Shown here: one piece after another, positions 30,731-40,870 of the stretch
Layout of the letters: each line of letters starts with the position of its first letter
Position numbering within the stretch: position 1 is the stretch's first letter
Assembly (NCBI GenBank): GCA_964036315.1
Contig: OZ038487.1
Location: 49,824,219 to 49,888,218, forward strand
DNA from: Acanthosepion esculentum
Taxonomy: Eukaryota > Mollusca > Cephalopoda > Sepiida > Sepiidae
DNA: 64,000 bases
Reading direction: 5' to 3'
Made by a program: the position numbers and the translations under genes
The notes under the pieces: generated by a model
Database searches by the model: none
The model's input: only the letters and a program-made list of their open reading frames with translations
What the model was told of the DNA's origin: nothing

Positions 30731-31207
30731 GACAAAAAATGTTTTGCGTATGTCTGCATTGTGTGTGTTTAAAATAATGAAATCTTATTATATTTTTCCC
30801 AAGCTGGTGTTGCTTGTGACTAAAAAAGAGAAAGAGAATAAGTGACTTTTCAAAAAAATACATGAAAGAATTGTTATTATCCCTGCGTTCTTCATGTCGA
30901 CAATATGTTATAAATTTGTGTATATAATCCCAACTGAGTTATAAATTATTGACATTTGGAAAAACATCCATGAAAGTAGGTTTCAAAAAAAAGTTTTTAA
31001 AACTCACTCATTTTCTTTTTCTTTTTATATATTATATATGTTGAAGGAATTTTTATTTTATATATTTCCTATTAAAATTGGTATATATCATCAGTTATTG
31101 ACCTACATGTTGATTTCAGTGGCATTTCAACCAATACCCATTGAAATAATCATAATGTAGGTGAGTATCAATTTGGTACCATTTATTATAACTACCTATG
31201 CATGTTG

Positions 31208-31208
<1 letters not shown>
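30731..31208. other. Intergenic DNA with repeated 'gaaagta..t..aaaaaa' phrase
   Basis: 'attattgacgtttgtaaaaa' (30640) and 'attattgacatttggaaaaa' (30945), each followed by a catgaaagta phrase, show a decayed direct repeat about 305 bp apart. No coding signature. Confidence 0.5.
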
Positions 31209-31252
<44 letters not shown>

Positions 31253-31378
31253 ATAAAAATATAGTTTTAAGGCATGCTATATTTATGGCATAGTTGAGTC
31301 AAAACACAACATGCATGGCCTGAAGATTCCATCCAAGCATGAAACAGACTGTCACTGCTCAGCGTTGATCTCAGGATC

Positions 31379-31436
<58 letters not shown>
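31209..31436 (+). repeat. Foldback-family fragment with hammerhead, between two (TA)n tracts
   Basis: (TA)n 31209-31245, then 'aggcatgctatatttatggc', GGC (31317-31319), CTGAAGA, hairpin, GAAAC (31341), stem III ACA-gac-TGT, C (31353), and tgatctcaggatccact; (TA)n 31384-31434. The CTGAAGA core and GAAA are intact. Confidence 0.72.
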
Positions 31437-31438
<2 letters not shown>

Positions 31439-31780
31439 CATACAAATATACTGTTTAAAATTCTATATATCATATTTATGTATTTATAGAGAGAGAATAT
31501 TCAGTAACATAGATAGTGTGTTTACAGATATAGGCATACTTTTCTAGAGATTACTTCGAATCCTGATATTGACAGTCCCCATGATTTATTGATTCCTATG
31601 TCCTCACTGTCTATATATTTTGTAGACATATTGAACGTTTGTATTTTTTTGCTGGTTAGCTGTCAGCATGGATCATCATCTTCCAGCCTTGATAGAGGTC
31701 AAAATGTTTATTCAGCCTTGTGGGTGATGAATAATTTTTCACCATGCAATCCCCTTTGCACAGGTGAAACATAGCTCAGC
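31437..31780. other. Intergenic DNA, possibly 5' part of LINE-C copy
   Basis: GC-richer 31650-31780, no clear motif. Confidence 0.35.
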
Positions 31781-32175
31781 TCTCACTACTCTATAGCCCT
31801 GGCAGATGTCCAGAGGAACTACATTGCTTGGCACAATTAGTCCAGACCTTCACAGCTAAGACCTGCCATGCCATGTACACAGTGCTGATCATCCTCATTT
31901 CCTTCATATTCCATTGGTAAAGAGGAAGTTTCACTCAAATATCTTTTTCCCCAGAAATGTTACTTTGCTGAACAGAGTCCTGAAATGATGTTTCACTACA
32001 ATATGAACTTGTCAAAGTCTAGAGTCAACCATTATCTATCCTACATATCCTCATGATATGCACTTCTTATTCCCTCCTTGTATGCCCTTATAACAACCAC
32101 ATATAATAATCCACTACCTTGAGTGGCTCATGGAATTTGAGTTGGGTGAACAATAGTATAAAAAATTATAACACA
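31781..32175 (+). pseudogene. LINE-C C-terminal and 3' fragment
   Basis: Broken plus-strand reading: FFPRNVT-like and NLSKSRVNHYLSYISS at about 32005-32055. These resemble the C-terminal 'FFPR.A.LWNSLP..CFP.HYNLNLFKSRVN.YLS' of another Jockey/CR1-like LINE. The 3'UTR ends 'tgagtggctcatggaatttg' and 'gtataaaaaa' near 32166. Copies: 11505-11655 and 35735-36235. Confidence 0.65.
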
Positions 32176-32290
32176 GTGTATACTTCTACTGATAATGTTG
32201 GTATTTTATTTATTCTACTGTCAATTATAATAAAAAAAAAACTCTAGCATAGTTACAAATCTGTGAGATTTTAAACTGGAAATGATATAT

Positions 32291-32400
32291 GGCCACATCA
32301 CATGGAAATATTGGTTCGCATATGATCACCAAAGTTAAGCAACATAGAGCCTGGAAAGTACCTAGGTGGGTGACTACTTGAGAATGCCAAATTGGTAGCC
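32291..32400 (+). pseudogene. 5S rRNA-derived sequence (nearly full length, degenerate)
   Basis: ggccacatcac begins a 110-bp match to metazoan 5S rRNA. The internal promoter A-box block gatcaccaaagttaagcaac is almost perfect, followed by the region corresponding to the intermediate element (gcctggaaagtacctaggtg) and C-box (gggtgactacttgagaatg), then the 3' stem ggtagcc. I estimate about 75-80% identity from memory of 5S. The 5' seven or so bases are not preserved. It may be a 5S pseudogene or the head of a SINE3-type 5S-derived retroposon; the following 30 bp give no clear SINE body. Confidence 0.8.
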
Positions 32401-32734
32401 CTACCTTCAAGAAAGAAACGTTTGGAATCTACTATGACAAAAATATGGAATCTGTTTATGACTTACTTGTAAAACGAAACTGATCCCCCATTTAATATGC
32501 ACTTGTTAGCTACTCAAATACTGATGATCCTAAAGCAGGTTTTACAGATTAAGCTACATGTAATTAAATGGATTATATTTAAACCCATACTGAATTTTAA
32601 AATGATTTTTTCTTATTAGTAGATAAAGTTAGCACAGCTTATTTTGAAAATAACCCAAAATTTCTCAATTATTGAAATTCAAAATTTATTATTGTGGGGG
32701 AATTTTGTAACCTTGCCTAAATGTTTGTGAAAGA
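32401..32734. other. AT-rich DNA, nothing recognised
   Basis: No signatures seen. Confidence 0.4.
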
Positions 32735-32905
32735 GTGAAATGTGTGGGTGGGGTAATGGATAACGGCTTGAGATTGGAGAGCCAATTTTCAATTCCAGTT
32801 GAGTTTACTATGTTTGTTTATGTCCAAATACCTTTAAGAAAAGTATCCTACCCCCAGCTATGGGTTAATTAGTAACAATGGGTTAATTAGCAAATAATCA
32901 TCATC
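32735..32905 (+). repeat. SINE-A, plus strand, short copy
   Basis: Head: tgtgggtggggtaatggata, acggcttgagattggagagc and a decayed B-box tcaattccagttgag. Body: 'cctacccccagctatgggt', with 'aatgggttaattagca' duplicated at the end. Confidence 0.7.
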
Positions 32906-33090
32906 TATAAAAACAAAAATTCTTACAACCTCAAAATATTTTCTGGATTTAAATAACCTGCAAAAGGTTAATAAAAAACCAATCAATCTGTCACACCACC
33001 AAAATGTCTCATTATTGGCACACTGTCATATTTGGCAAAGAAGATAGTAGGTGAGTGGGGATTCGGAAAAATTGTTTGCTTGTTTGTTTA
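32906..33090. other. Spacer, nothing recognised
   Basis: No signatures seen. Confidence 0.35.
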
Positions 33091-33415
33091 GCAGCATTTC
33101 AACTCCATGTGGGTCATTTAATGCTGAAATTTTATTTTCTTGGGTGCATCAGTAATTTCTTTTACAAAAATGCATTGCTGGTAATTTTTTACTAGGAAAA
33201 CGTATTGCTGGTATTTTTACTATAAAAATGTATTTTTATACTTTCATAGTGTTTTGACACCAATTTGGGGGTTCAATATTTACATATAGCTGCTACCACC
33301 CTGGGTCAGAGTGGACCTGGGAACAACAGCAATTAAAAGCTGGTTACACCCTCCTCAAAACCTCCCAATCAGAGGCCTTGTTGCTGGATGTAGTTTATTG
33401 TCATACATTTTGAAA
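33091..33415 (+). repeat. Dispersed repeat D, copy 1
   Basis: Shares with 47380-47710 (plus) and 49390-49625 (minus) the blocks 'attgctggtatttttactat', 'gtatttttatactttcat', 'aagctggtt' and 'caatcagaggccttg' followed by tggatgtagtttat. Internal 'tgctggtaattttttac' short tandem duplications are present. Identity of the family is unknown. Confidence 0.78.
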
Positions 33416-34185
33416 AAAATCACTTTCCCATAATACTTTTGCTAACCAAAATAGAAGCAACAAAAAAATTGCATATTTGTAGAAGACACTGGAATTCACT
33501 GTTTCATTTTTGTAAATTTCTCTGCTTAAACTGCTTTATTGGTAAAGGGAATGAGTCTCTTCATAAAAAAGCTAAATAATTATTAGCAGACATGAAATAA
33601 AGAACCTTAATTTCATACAAAGATGTAAAGTTGCTGTCTAGCTTAAAGGTCTACTAACTTATATTATCATAAGATTCAACAGAGACAGCTGAAAAAGAAT
33701 GAAACTTGCAATGTAAGATCTCTTGACCCATCCTTCTTTTGAAAACTGAGAAATAAAAAAAAACATTAGCAAACCGCCATTAGTTGTTAACCTAATTCGT
33801 AAATTATTTATGTACTGTCCTTAGGCAAAATGATACTCTTTTGGTACTATGAGATGATAAAACTACTGAAAAGTATTAAACCTTGGCAAAAATACAAAGG
33901 AAATGTACCAGTTCAAGAAAGAATTTAAATTACTCAGTAGCACAAATACTGTTTCTGCAATCGAAAGACAAACATGAAAGTAAAAGAAAGAAAGCTGTTA
34001 AAAACTTGCTAATATTATAATGTTTTCATTACAGAAAATTGGTATTACATTTTGTTTCTCAAGATGCATCTATGAAACATTCAATAGAATAGAAGCAAAA
34101 AATTGGAATAACAGTATATTAGGGATTCTTGAAAAGAAAGTGAAACTTCATTACAGAGTTATTTGAAATTATAAGTAGTTTTATT
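33416..34185. other. Intergenic DNA, nothing recognised
   Basis: About 770 bp of AT-rich sequence without signatures. Confidence 0.4.
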
Positions 34186-34650
34186 TTATTTTATTTTTTT
34201 TTTAATCGTATCACCCCAAGCAAGGCCGGAGGCCACTATCACGCAAGGGGTTAAAAAAGGGTTGGAGGAAGAGCAGATAGGAGTGGCAAGAGAGGGGACG
34301 TGGAGAAAGAGAAAGACAGTGGGTCGATCAAGGCAAGGGGGCCACAGAAGATCCGGAGCGAGAGCAGATAGGAATGAAAAATGAAAGGATGTGGAGAAGG
34401 GAAGTGGATAGATCAAGGCAACTGGAGATGTTGATTGACGCTACACTTAAACCGTTGGAGATTGTATTTGTCAGGGAAACAGTAATAGGGAAGGGAGTTC
34501 CATAGGCGAGATGTGCGAGACATGAAGCTATTGGAGTAGAAGAGATGTCTACATCTAACAGTTTCCACGGTGTAGGGGTGGGAGTGGGATGCCAGCCTCG
34601 TGGGGCATTTCAAAATGCATGAAAACTTATTATTTTTATTCAAATGGTAA
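34186..34650 (-). pseudogene. LINE-B subfamily C-terminus and 3'UTR, best-preserved copy
   Basis: The minus-strand frame at 34643-34413 reads PTRLASHSHPYTVETVRCRH, then a LFYSNSFMSRTSRLWNSLPY-like block followed by YCFPDKYNLQRFKCSVNQHL: the intact C-terminal domain. The 3'UTR (34412-34206) ends at the family terminus (complement ccttgcttggggtgatacg), and a T-tract at 34192-34203 marks the poly-A. The same 3'UTR subfamily occurs at 40411-40543 and 56345-56528. 5'-truncated. Confidence 0.83.
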
Positions 34651-34817
34651 GAACTTTTATAAAAATTTGTAAGTGTCCTTATTGGGTGGAATTTGTCAAA
34701 TAAAATTAAATAAATTTATTTACATTTATTTTTTTTTTTGAAAATAATAATACTTTTTTCAAGACTTAATTTACACAAAACTTACAGGTCCTTATTCAAA
34801 ACACCCACCCACCCACA
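34651..34817. other. AT-rich spacer
   Basis: A T-tract and a short (ACCC)n run at 34803-34815. Confidence 0.4.
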
Positions 34818-35074
34818 AACAGAACAACTTTCATTATATAAAAATTATCTCATACACAATTTACAGCTGGATGATGATATGCAATAACATTGTTAAGAAA
34901 AAATTTAAAATAAGTTAATGCCAAAAGTAAACATTTTTTTGTGTGAAAATTAAGTAATGTCTTTTAAGAGATGTCTGATTGCTGTAAATAAACAACTTTA
35001 CCCACTCCAAAAGGAGATACCATATCTTCAAAACTCTGAACAGAAAAAATAAATTAAACACTTAATTTTATTTT

Positions 35075-35114
<40 letters not shown>
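34818..35114 (+). repeat. Dispersed repeat R1, copy 2
   Basis: Same start and (TA)n end as 27358-27650, about 98% identical. Confidence 0.92.
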
Positions 35115-35121
<7 letters not shown>

Positions 35122-35455
35122 TAAATATTGTTTTTAGTGGATACCAATATTTGAGTAGACACTCACTTTATTTATTAAACTGTATATTTATTTATTTTCA
35201 TCTCCCAGCCTGAATATTCAAGAAATCTTATTAAAGAAAAGATGCACCTTCTGGTATGATTCTAACCCGTGTCTCCCTTGACAGGTGAAAATTGTTGTTA
35301 GATCTGATGTGCTTTAGATCAACTCAGCCACAGAGTCTCTTGGTGATTGAGCAAAGCTGCTTAGTGCCTTTGAAAATAATGTTTAAGTGATAAAATCTGT
35401 TCAATTAATAAATAAAAAAAGACCACTGCTTCTTTAGAAATTGCTTGGTTTACAT
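35115..35455 (-). repeat. SINE-B, minus strand
   Basis: The reverse complement gives a tRNA-like core: A-box-like region near 35330 (gagttgatctaaagcac), B-box-like gggttagaatcatacc near 35262, then the body 'atattcaggctgggagatga'. The left edge has the family end atattgtttttagtggatac, the right edge the 'ttaagtgataaaatctgttc' tail. Confidence 0.68.
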
Positions 35456-35494
35456 GTGAAACTGAACAACTGAACAAATATGAATGTTTTGAGA

Positions 35495-35730
35495 ATTGTT
35501 AGAGAAATTTATGCTTAAAGGCACAATTCGGGTTTGCTCGATCGGCAAAACCCTTCGGAGCTGAATTGGCTTAAAGCACAGCAGATCTAAAAATAGTTTC
35601 TCATTCTAGAGAGATACAAGTGTGAATATTGCTAGAGGGCTCATTGTTACTTTAATCAAATTTCTTAAATATTTAGGCCAGTAGATGAAAATAAATAAAT
35701 AGACTTTTTTCATATATATATATATATATG
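35495..35730 (+). repeat. SINE-B, plus strand, partner of the preceding copy
   Basis: 'tcgggtttgctcgatcggca', then a decayed A-box/B-box region (gagatacaagtgtgaat) and 'aggccagtagatgaaaataa'. It lies head-on to the minus-strand copy, as in 55200-55860. A short (TA)n follows at 35712-35730. Confidence 0.6.
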
Positions 35731-35734
35731 CAAT

Positions 35735-36235
35735 GTACAGAAAGGAAGTGCCATTTGAGCAGATTCTTCCCAAGAGCTGCTACATTGTGAAACACCCTCC
35801 TGAGGTGGTTCTTCCCCGGTCACTACAATAATAACCTCTTCAAGACTTGAGATATTATCTATCATACATATCCTCACAAACTGCACTTCTTATCTCCTCC
35901 TTTTACATTCATATGCTAACCTCATTCAGTAACCCTGTACCTTGAGTGGCTCTTAACCGCTTCAAGTCTTGAGCTATTATCTATCCTACATATCCTCATA
36001 AACTGCATATCTTAACTCCTCTTATATACACATAGATAGATGATATAAAACAAGCTTATTCAATAACCCTCTACCTTTACAAGTTTTGAGCTATTATCTA
36101 AGATATCCTCATACACTGCATTTCTTAATTCCTCCTCTTACATTCATACAACAACCTCATTCAATAACATTTTTCCTTGAGTGGCTGTTGGGCTTTGTAT
36201 TGGGTGAGCAATTAGCTAAAAAAAAAAAAAAAAAC
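35735..36235 (+). pseudogene. LINE-C C-terminus with triplicated 3'UTR segment
   Basis: Starts with PRAATLWNTLLRWFFPGHY (35770-35826), the LWNSLP/CFP.HYNLNLFK motif of the family. The 3'UTR block 'gagctattatctatcctaca ... tcctcataaactgcat ... cattcaataac' then occurs about three times (35850-35955, 35970-36080, 36090-36180) before the end 'cttgagtggctgttgggctt' and an A-run at 36219-36235. Confidence 0.7.
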
Positions 36236-36344
36236 TTAAGTACCTTCATATGAAATTAAGAAATTTTTAGTACTGCACAGTTATTGCTTGTTCTGTTTCT
36301 ACTGAGTCCAAGTACACACTGCCTGACCCAGAGATTGAACTCAC

Positions 36345-36680
36345 AGTTACTCAGTCAGTTATGTACCATGCGTGATACACACTTAGGCAATCATGTCTCT
36401 TTCAATACATGACTGACGAGGCAGATTTTTTCCTGCATTAGGTTGTCATTTCTTTCTGCGGTAGACCAGTTGCCATCTAAGGCTACAGAACCCGGTCTGT
36501 CCTGCTATTTACCCATAGCTGGAGGGAGAAGAATAGGAGGGAGGCACGGTGGAGTAATGGATAGCGGCTCAGATTGAGGAATTGAAAGTGAATGCAACAG
36601 AATGGGATTCAACTGGAATTTGAACTGGGAACTCCAATTCCTCAATCTGAGCCACTATCCATTACTCCACTGTGCCACCA
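36345..36680 (-). repeat. SINE-A, minus strand, with inverted duplicate of its own tRNA-like head
   Basis: The body runs in minus orientation (tagaccagttgccatctaag, ctatttacccatagctggag). At 36539-36584 a plus-oriented head (gaggcacggtggagtaatgg ... gattgaggaattg) interrupts it, and its reverse complement, the normal head, follows at 36634-36677. This forms a 45-bp stem with a loop of about 48 nt. Confidence 0.8.
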
Positions 36681-36950
36681 CAGTTACTATGTCACCAAAT
36701 TCACAAACCAATACCTTAATCCACTAGGCTATTGTCCTGTAATAAGAACTAGACAAGATATCCCTAGATATGGGCAGTGGAATAGGAACAATCTGCTCCT
36801 GTAGATTAAATAACAGGTTCAATTTGTAATTCTCTGTATGTTACTTGGATCAATATACACCTGATAAAGTCTGGAGGGCATAACGGCCAAACTGTTGTGA
36901 TAGCAACAAAGATGAGGACAATAGTCTGAATGTTGATAGTGTAAATAATG
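36681..36950 (+). repeat. SINE-E copy with hammerhead-like motif
   Basis: A reverse tRNA-like stretch at 36690-36740, then from 36854: TACAC-CTGATAA (36861), stem II agtctgg/ggcc-like, AAAC, an inner hairpin tgttg-tgatag-caaca, and the tail 'aaagatgaggacaatagtct'. A distal TA-GTGTA near 36938 can pair with TACAC as stem I. Core positions G8 and G12 are mutated. Confidence 0.55.
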
Positions 36951-37335
36951 ATAACTCCTCATTCCAGAAATGCAGGCAGAAATCCATCTCTATTGAAAAG
37001 ATGCAGACAATGCAGTAAAAGCTTGCTTAAGAAATACATAATATATAACAAATTTCCAATGTATCAAAAACTATTCTCTGCTTAAACAGCCATCAGAAGG
37101 TACTGGAGAATTTCAATCCTGGAATGATTTGATATTCTTATGAAATAAGTTGATGCACCGAGCAGACAGAAATATTTTCACATCAGGAAATGTAGAATTT
37201 TCTGTTCCTGTTATGTGGTTTTTGCCCTGTATAAAATATATTTGTAAATTTCTATGTTATTCACCATCTTGATAAAAAAAAAAATCTTGAATAGTAGTAC
37301 TTATTGAATCTAAGTTCTTTTAAATCTGAATAAAA
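36951..37335. other. Intergenic DNA, nothing recognised
   Basis: No signatures seen. Confidence 0.4.
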
Positions 37336-37339
37336 TCAG

Positions 37340-37650
37340 TCAGTCAAGTGCCATACATGGTACATGCTTGGGTGATCATGTCTCTTTGAATCTATGACTT
37401 ACTAGTCCGAAAATTTCCCACAAAACCCACTACTATTTCCTTATGTCATAGACTGGTTGCCAACCAAGGCTATAGGATCCACTCTATCCTGTTATTCAAA
37501 TCATAGATGGGGAGGGGGGAAGAAGAGATGAATTCATACCTTACCTAAGGCTATTTGCACATAAGTGAATGTAATGAACCAGATTGGAATTTGAACTCAG
37601 CTCTCCAATGTTTTATTCCAAGTTGTCATCCATTACATCGAATCACACAT
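37340..37650 (-). repeat. SINE-A, minus strand
   Basis: 'gtgccatacatggtacatgc', 'tcatgtctctttgaatct', 'agactggttgccaaccaagg', 'gcacataagtgaatgtaatg', B-box complement ggaatttgaactcagc and head complement 'tccattacatcgaatc'. Confidence 0.78.
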
Positions 37651-37850
37651 GCAATAAAATACATTTCCAGTGTCAAACATACCTCATGGACATACTTTAA
37701 ATTTGACTTGCAAGATTTTGAGAAAGTAACAGATAAATATAGAATTAAGTAAATTAAAAAAGACAACTTTTACCTGCAGCACACACAGAAAATTTATGTT
37801 GTAAGTTGGGAAAAAATAGAATCTTTAATGCCAAGAAATATATTCTTCTT
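37651..37850. other. Spacer, nothing recognised
   Basis: No signatures seen. Confidence 0.35.
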
Positions 37851-37853
37851 CTT

Positions 37854-38245
37854 TTATGTGCCATGTTCCTTCAGAGCATAGGCGATCATGGCTCTCCACT
37901 TCTCTCTATCCCTTGTAGTTCTCAATAAGTTTTGTCCTTTTGCTACTTCTCCCAAACCCTGTCCTGTCATCCACTTGCTTAAGCCCACCAGGTATATCAC
38001 ACATTGCTTTCTCTTATCTCTCTTTCCCTCTATCCACCCTCTGATTATCAGATTCTCCAAGTCCTTCTTTCTCATTATGTGACACAGAAATTTCAGCTGC
38101 CTCTATCTGATGTTAAGTATAAGCTTTATCCTTATTTACATCCTCTCCAAAACCTCATTGTTGCTCACATGTTTGGTTCATGGTATCCTTAGCATCCTTC
38201 TGTAGAACCATACCTCTGTTGCCTTAAGTCTCTTAGATTTTGAAT
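37854..38245 (-). pseudogene. LINE-A C-terminus, best-preserved copy
   Basis: Minus strand from about 38235: RLKATEVWFYRRMLRIP, HVSNNEVLERM, a shift or stop, then an open 73-codon frame beginning MRKKDLENLIIRGWIEGKRD and ending in WRAMIAYALKEHGT at 37858. 'WFYRRMLRI...HVMRK..LE.L...G.IEGKR..G' then 'WRAMIA.A...HGT' is the C-terminus of this octopus-type LINE. Single stops between the two halves mark it as a pseudogene. Other copies: 4050-4850, 10766-11440, 20270-20515, 60390-60680 and 60805-61105. Confidence 0.8.
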
Positions 38246-38572
38246 AAAACTATTTACAAGGATTTTTCAAACATAAATTGCAGATATGTGGTTTTCCTCC
38301 ATTTTAATTCCTTAAGAAAGAGACCAAAAAGTACAAGATATTTTTCTTTTTGTATTCAATAAATCAAATTGGATATCATCTTCAGTCTAAAAGTTTTATA
38401 ACTTAATGTATTATCAGTTGTTGCTTTTCTTTCATTATCATTAGTTTTTCACACTCTTGTATTTTAATGTTATTTTTCATTCTAATGTAATTTTCAGATA
38501 TGCTAGTTGTATAACTGGCTCAGATTCAAAGACAGGTAAAGGAATTCAGAACTTTCGTGAAGCTTTAACATT
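38246..38572. other. Intergenic DNA, nothing recognised
   Basis: No signatures seen. Confidence 0.4.
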
Positions 38573-38573
38573 A

Positions 38574-38820
38574 TACAGGGCGGCAATAAAGTCACTATAC
38601 AGTTAATTACAATAACAATTAAGACAAAGCAATTAGTCAACAGTCTGGAAATTTATTATTAAAATGGTTAATTCTAGTTAATAACAATAAATTTCTATGG
38701 TAAACAATAGTAAATTAATTACTGATACTGTTCAAACTGCAAGCCACCTGCTTCACTGCTTTGCTTTTTTATTATAATTTATTTATATATTAATTACAGT
38801 GACTTTATTGCCACCCTGTA
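38574..38820 (-). mobile_element. mariner-like MITE, 247 bp, with TA target duplication
   Basis: Terminal inverted repeats tacagggcggcaataaagtc and (reverse complement of the right end) tacagggtggcaataaagtc, one mismatch in 23. Flanking TA dinucleotides at 38572-38573 and 38821-38822. On the minus strand a GGLQFEQYQ-stop near 38740 resembles the 'GG.FEH' C-terminus of mariner transposases, suggesting an internally deleted mariner. Confidence 0.85.
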
Positions 38821-38850
38821 TATCAACTGACCTTGGGCGATCATAGATTT

Positions 38851-38855
<5 letters not shown>

Positions 38856-38890
<35 letters not shown>
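38856..38890. repeat. (TA)n microsatellite
   Basis: Perfect TA. Confidence 0.95.
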
Positions 38891-38894
<4 letters not shown>

Positions 38895-39040
38895 AATCTA
38901 CCATTCAACCAAGCTTTGAATATTACTGCCATATCTTGTCTGGTGCTTCTACTATTTATTTAGATATTCTTGATAAAATCAAAAGATGAATCTATAATAT
39001 CTTTTCACTTTTAATTATGATTGTCCCATTTTTAAATTTT
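38895..39040 (+). pseudogene. LINE-B internal coding fragment
   Basis: Translation FEYYCHILSGASTIYLDILD followed by KIKR, the 'YCHIWSGAP.IHLEILDKIQRR' segment. Confidence 0.65.
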
Positions 39041-40005
39041 ATACATCCTGGCATTTCCTTCCTCCAATGTCTTATCATTTTATGTATGCCTGCAGTTTTT
39101 CTATCTCTGCACAGTTCTTGTTGAGCCACTTATCTTTTCCTTGCTTGCATTTCTTTCTAAAATTTTAAATCAGTGGTGAATAATAGATCAAACATTATAC
39201 AGTAAAATCAGATCAAAATTCAATTAATATCTATGTATCAGGATGATAACCTATTGATCCATTGTTGTGTGTGTATATATTAAATGCATGGTATCACACA
39301 TTGACAAATTTAACAGAGGTTGAGGTGACTGTTCATTTGCATAATTTAAAATATAGAGATCAAAAATGGTTCACAGCTATTCAGCTAGCTATCTCACTCT
39401 GTCCGTATATATTTCTCTCATTCTATTCACATTTATCTATCTACCTATCTCACATTGTTCACATCAGTCTACCTCACTGTTCACATTTGTCAAGCTAACT
39501 CTGTTTATGTCAATGTATCTTAGTGAGGAGCCTTCTTCAAATCTTGTGGACTGGCATTACAGAATCACAAAGAAAGAACTGTAACAGATAACAAAAAACA
39601 AATTACTTGAGGACTTCCAGCAACAGCAAAGACTAAAATGGATATCCCATTAAACTTGATGAGAAAATAATGACATAATCAAGATGCTGACGTTCCATAC
39701 AACTTAATACAAAAGGCAAGGAAGGAAACCCCATCAATCCTGGAAAGAGAAATAACAGTGGATGTGAGAAACCTATTTTCCTGAAAAATTGTTTTTAATA
39801 GAAAGTTTTTATAAATTTCAACCAAAAGTAGAACTAGTTGCTTGGTCAATGAATGCCAAATGTTTCCTTGTAAGGAAACGGCTAATGTTACTGTTACAAT
39901 TATGGTTACTACAGGCTCCCCCTTTCAATGACAAGAAAATCTGCACTGAAAGGAAATTTTGACCATTTACAAAAAAATGTTAAACATCACCACCTGCTAT
40001 TGGGC
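39041..40005. other. Intergenic DNA with a short CTAT-rich patch
   Basis: tatctatctacctatctcac at about 39434-39455 and related T/C-rich sequence to 39520. 39640-39960 unrecognised. Confidence 0.45.
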
Positions 40006-40012
40006 ACTTAAG

Positions 40013-40565
40013 AGTATCTATCTATCTATGCTAGGCTGTTTAAATCTATCTATCTATATATCATAATCTGTTTAAATCTATCTATTATAATTTGTTTAAA
40101 TCTATCTATGGTGGTCTGTTTAAATCTATCTATCAATCTATCATAGTCTATTTCTATCTATCTATCTATCTATCATAATCTATTTATATCTATCTATCAT
40201 AGTCTATTTCTATCCATCTATCTACCTATCATAGTCTATTTCTATCCATCTATCTATCATAGTTTATTTCTATCTATCTATCATAGTCTATTTCTATCTA
40301 TCTATCATAGTCTATTTCTATCTATCTATCTATCATAGTCTATTTCTATCTATCTATCTATCATAGTCTATTTCTATCTATCTATCTATCTATCATAGTC
40401 TATTTCTATCTTTTTTTTTTTTTAATCGTATCACCCCAAGCAAGGCCGGAGGCCACTATCACGCAAGGGGTTAAAGAAGGGTTGGAGGAAGAGCAGATAG
40501 GAGTGGCAAGGTAGGGGATGTGGTGAAAGAGAAAGACAGTGGGTATCCATCTATCTATCTATCAT
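40013..40565. repeat. (CTAT)n-based minisatellite interrupted by a LINE 3' end
   Basis: Repeated tcatagtctatttctatcta units of 20-28 bp, with variable (ctat)n. Interrupted at 40411-40543. Confidence 0.93.
40411..40543 (-). mobile_element. LINE-B 3' end inserted into the CTAT array
   Basis: A T-tract (40411-40423) and taatcgtatcaccccaagca start a minus-strand insertion that is about 95% identical to 34192-34325. It stops at gacagtgggta, where CTAT repeats resume. A classic 5'-truncated LINE insertion; the target duplication cannot be resolved in the repeat. Confidence 0.88.
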
Positions 40566-40870
40566 AGTTCCTAATCTATCTCTCTTTGCATGTTCACATT
40601 TCTTTCTGTGGCTAGTTATTGTTATTTATTAAGCTTAAACCAATATGGTACAAGATCACAGGTGTGGTGCACTAAGCGGGGACTATAAAATCATGATAGT
40701 CTGTGAGATTAGATTGCTAACCATTGCTGCTCAGCAAGACATTGCTTACACTGAGCAGATGTTATTCCAATACACAGGTATACAACAGGAAGATACCAAC
40801 TGAGGACTGAACTCATCACAATTGGCCTGTGAGACTATTTTGCTAACCACTGCACCATATGAGGTACTCT
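40566..40870 (-). repeat. Possible tRNA-related SINE remnant
   Basis: 'tgaggactgaactcatcac' and 'ttgctaaccactgcaccata' look like the complement of a B-box and A-box of a tRNA-derived SINE. A second similar pair precedes it at 40700-40730 (attgctaaccattgctgctc). Confidence 0.45.

Noticed and set aside
32291..32400. A functional 5S rRNA gene
   Set aside because: Multiple substitutions in stems and a missing 5' end; no terminator T-run immediately after the 3' stem.
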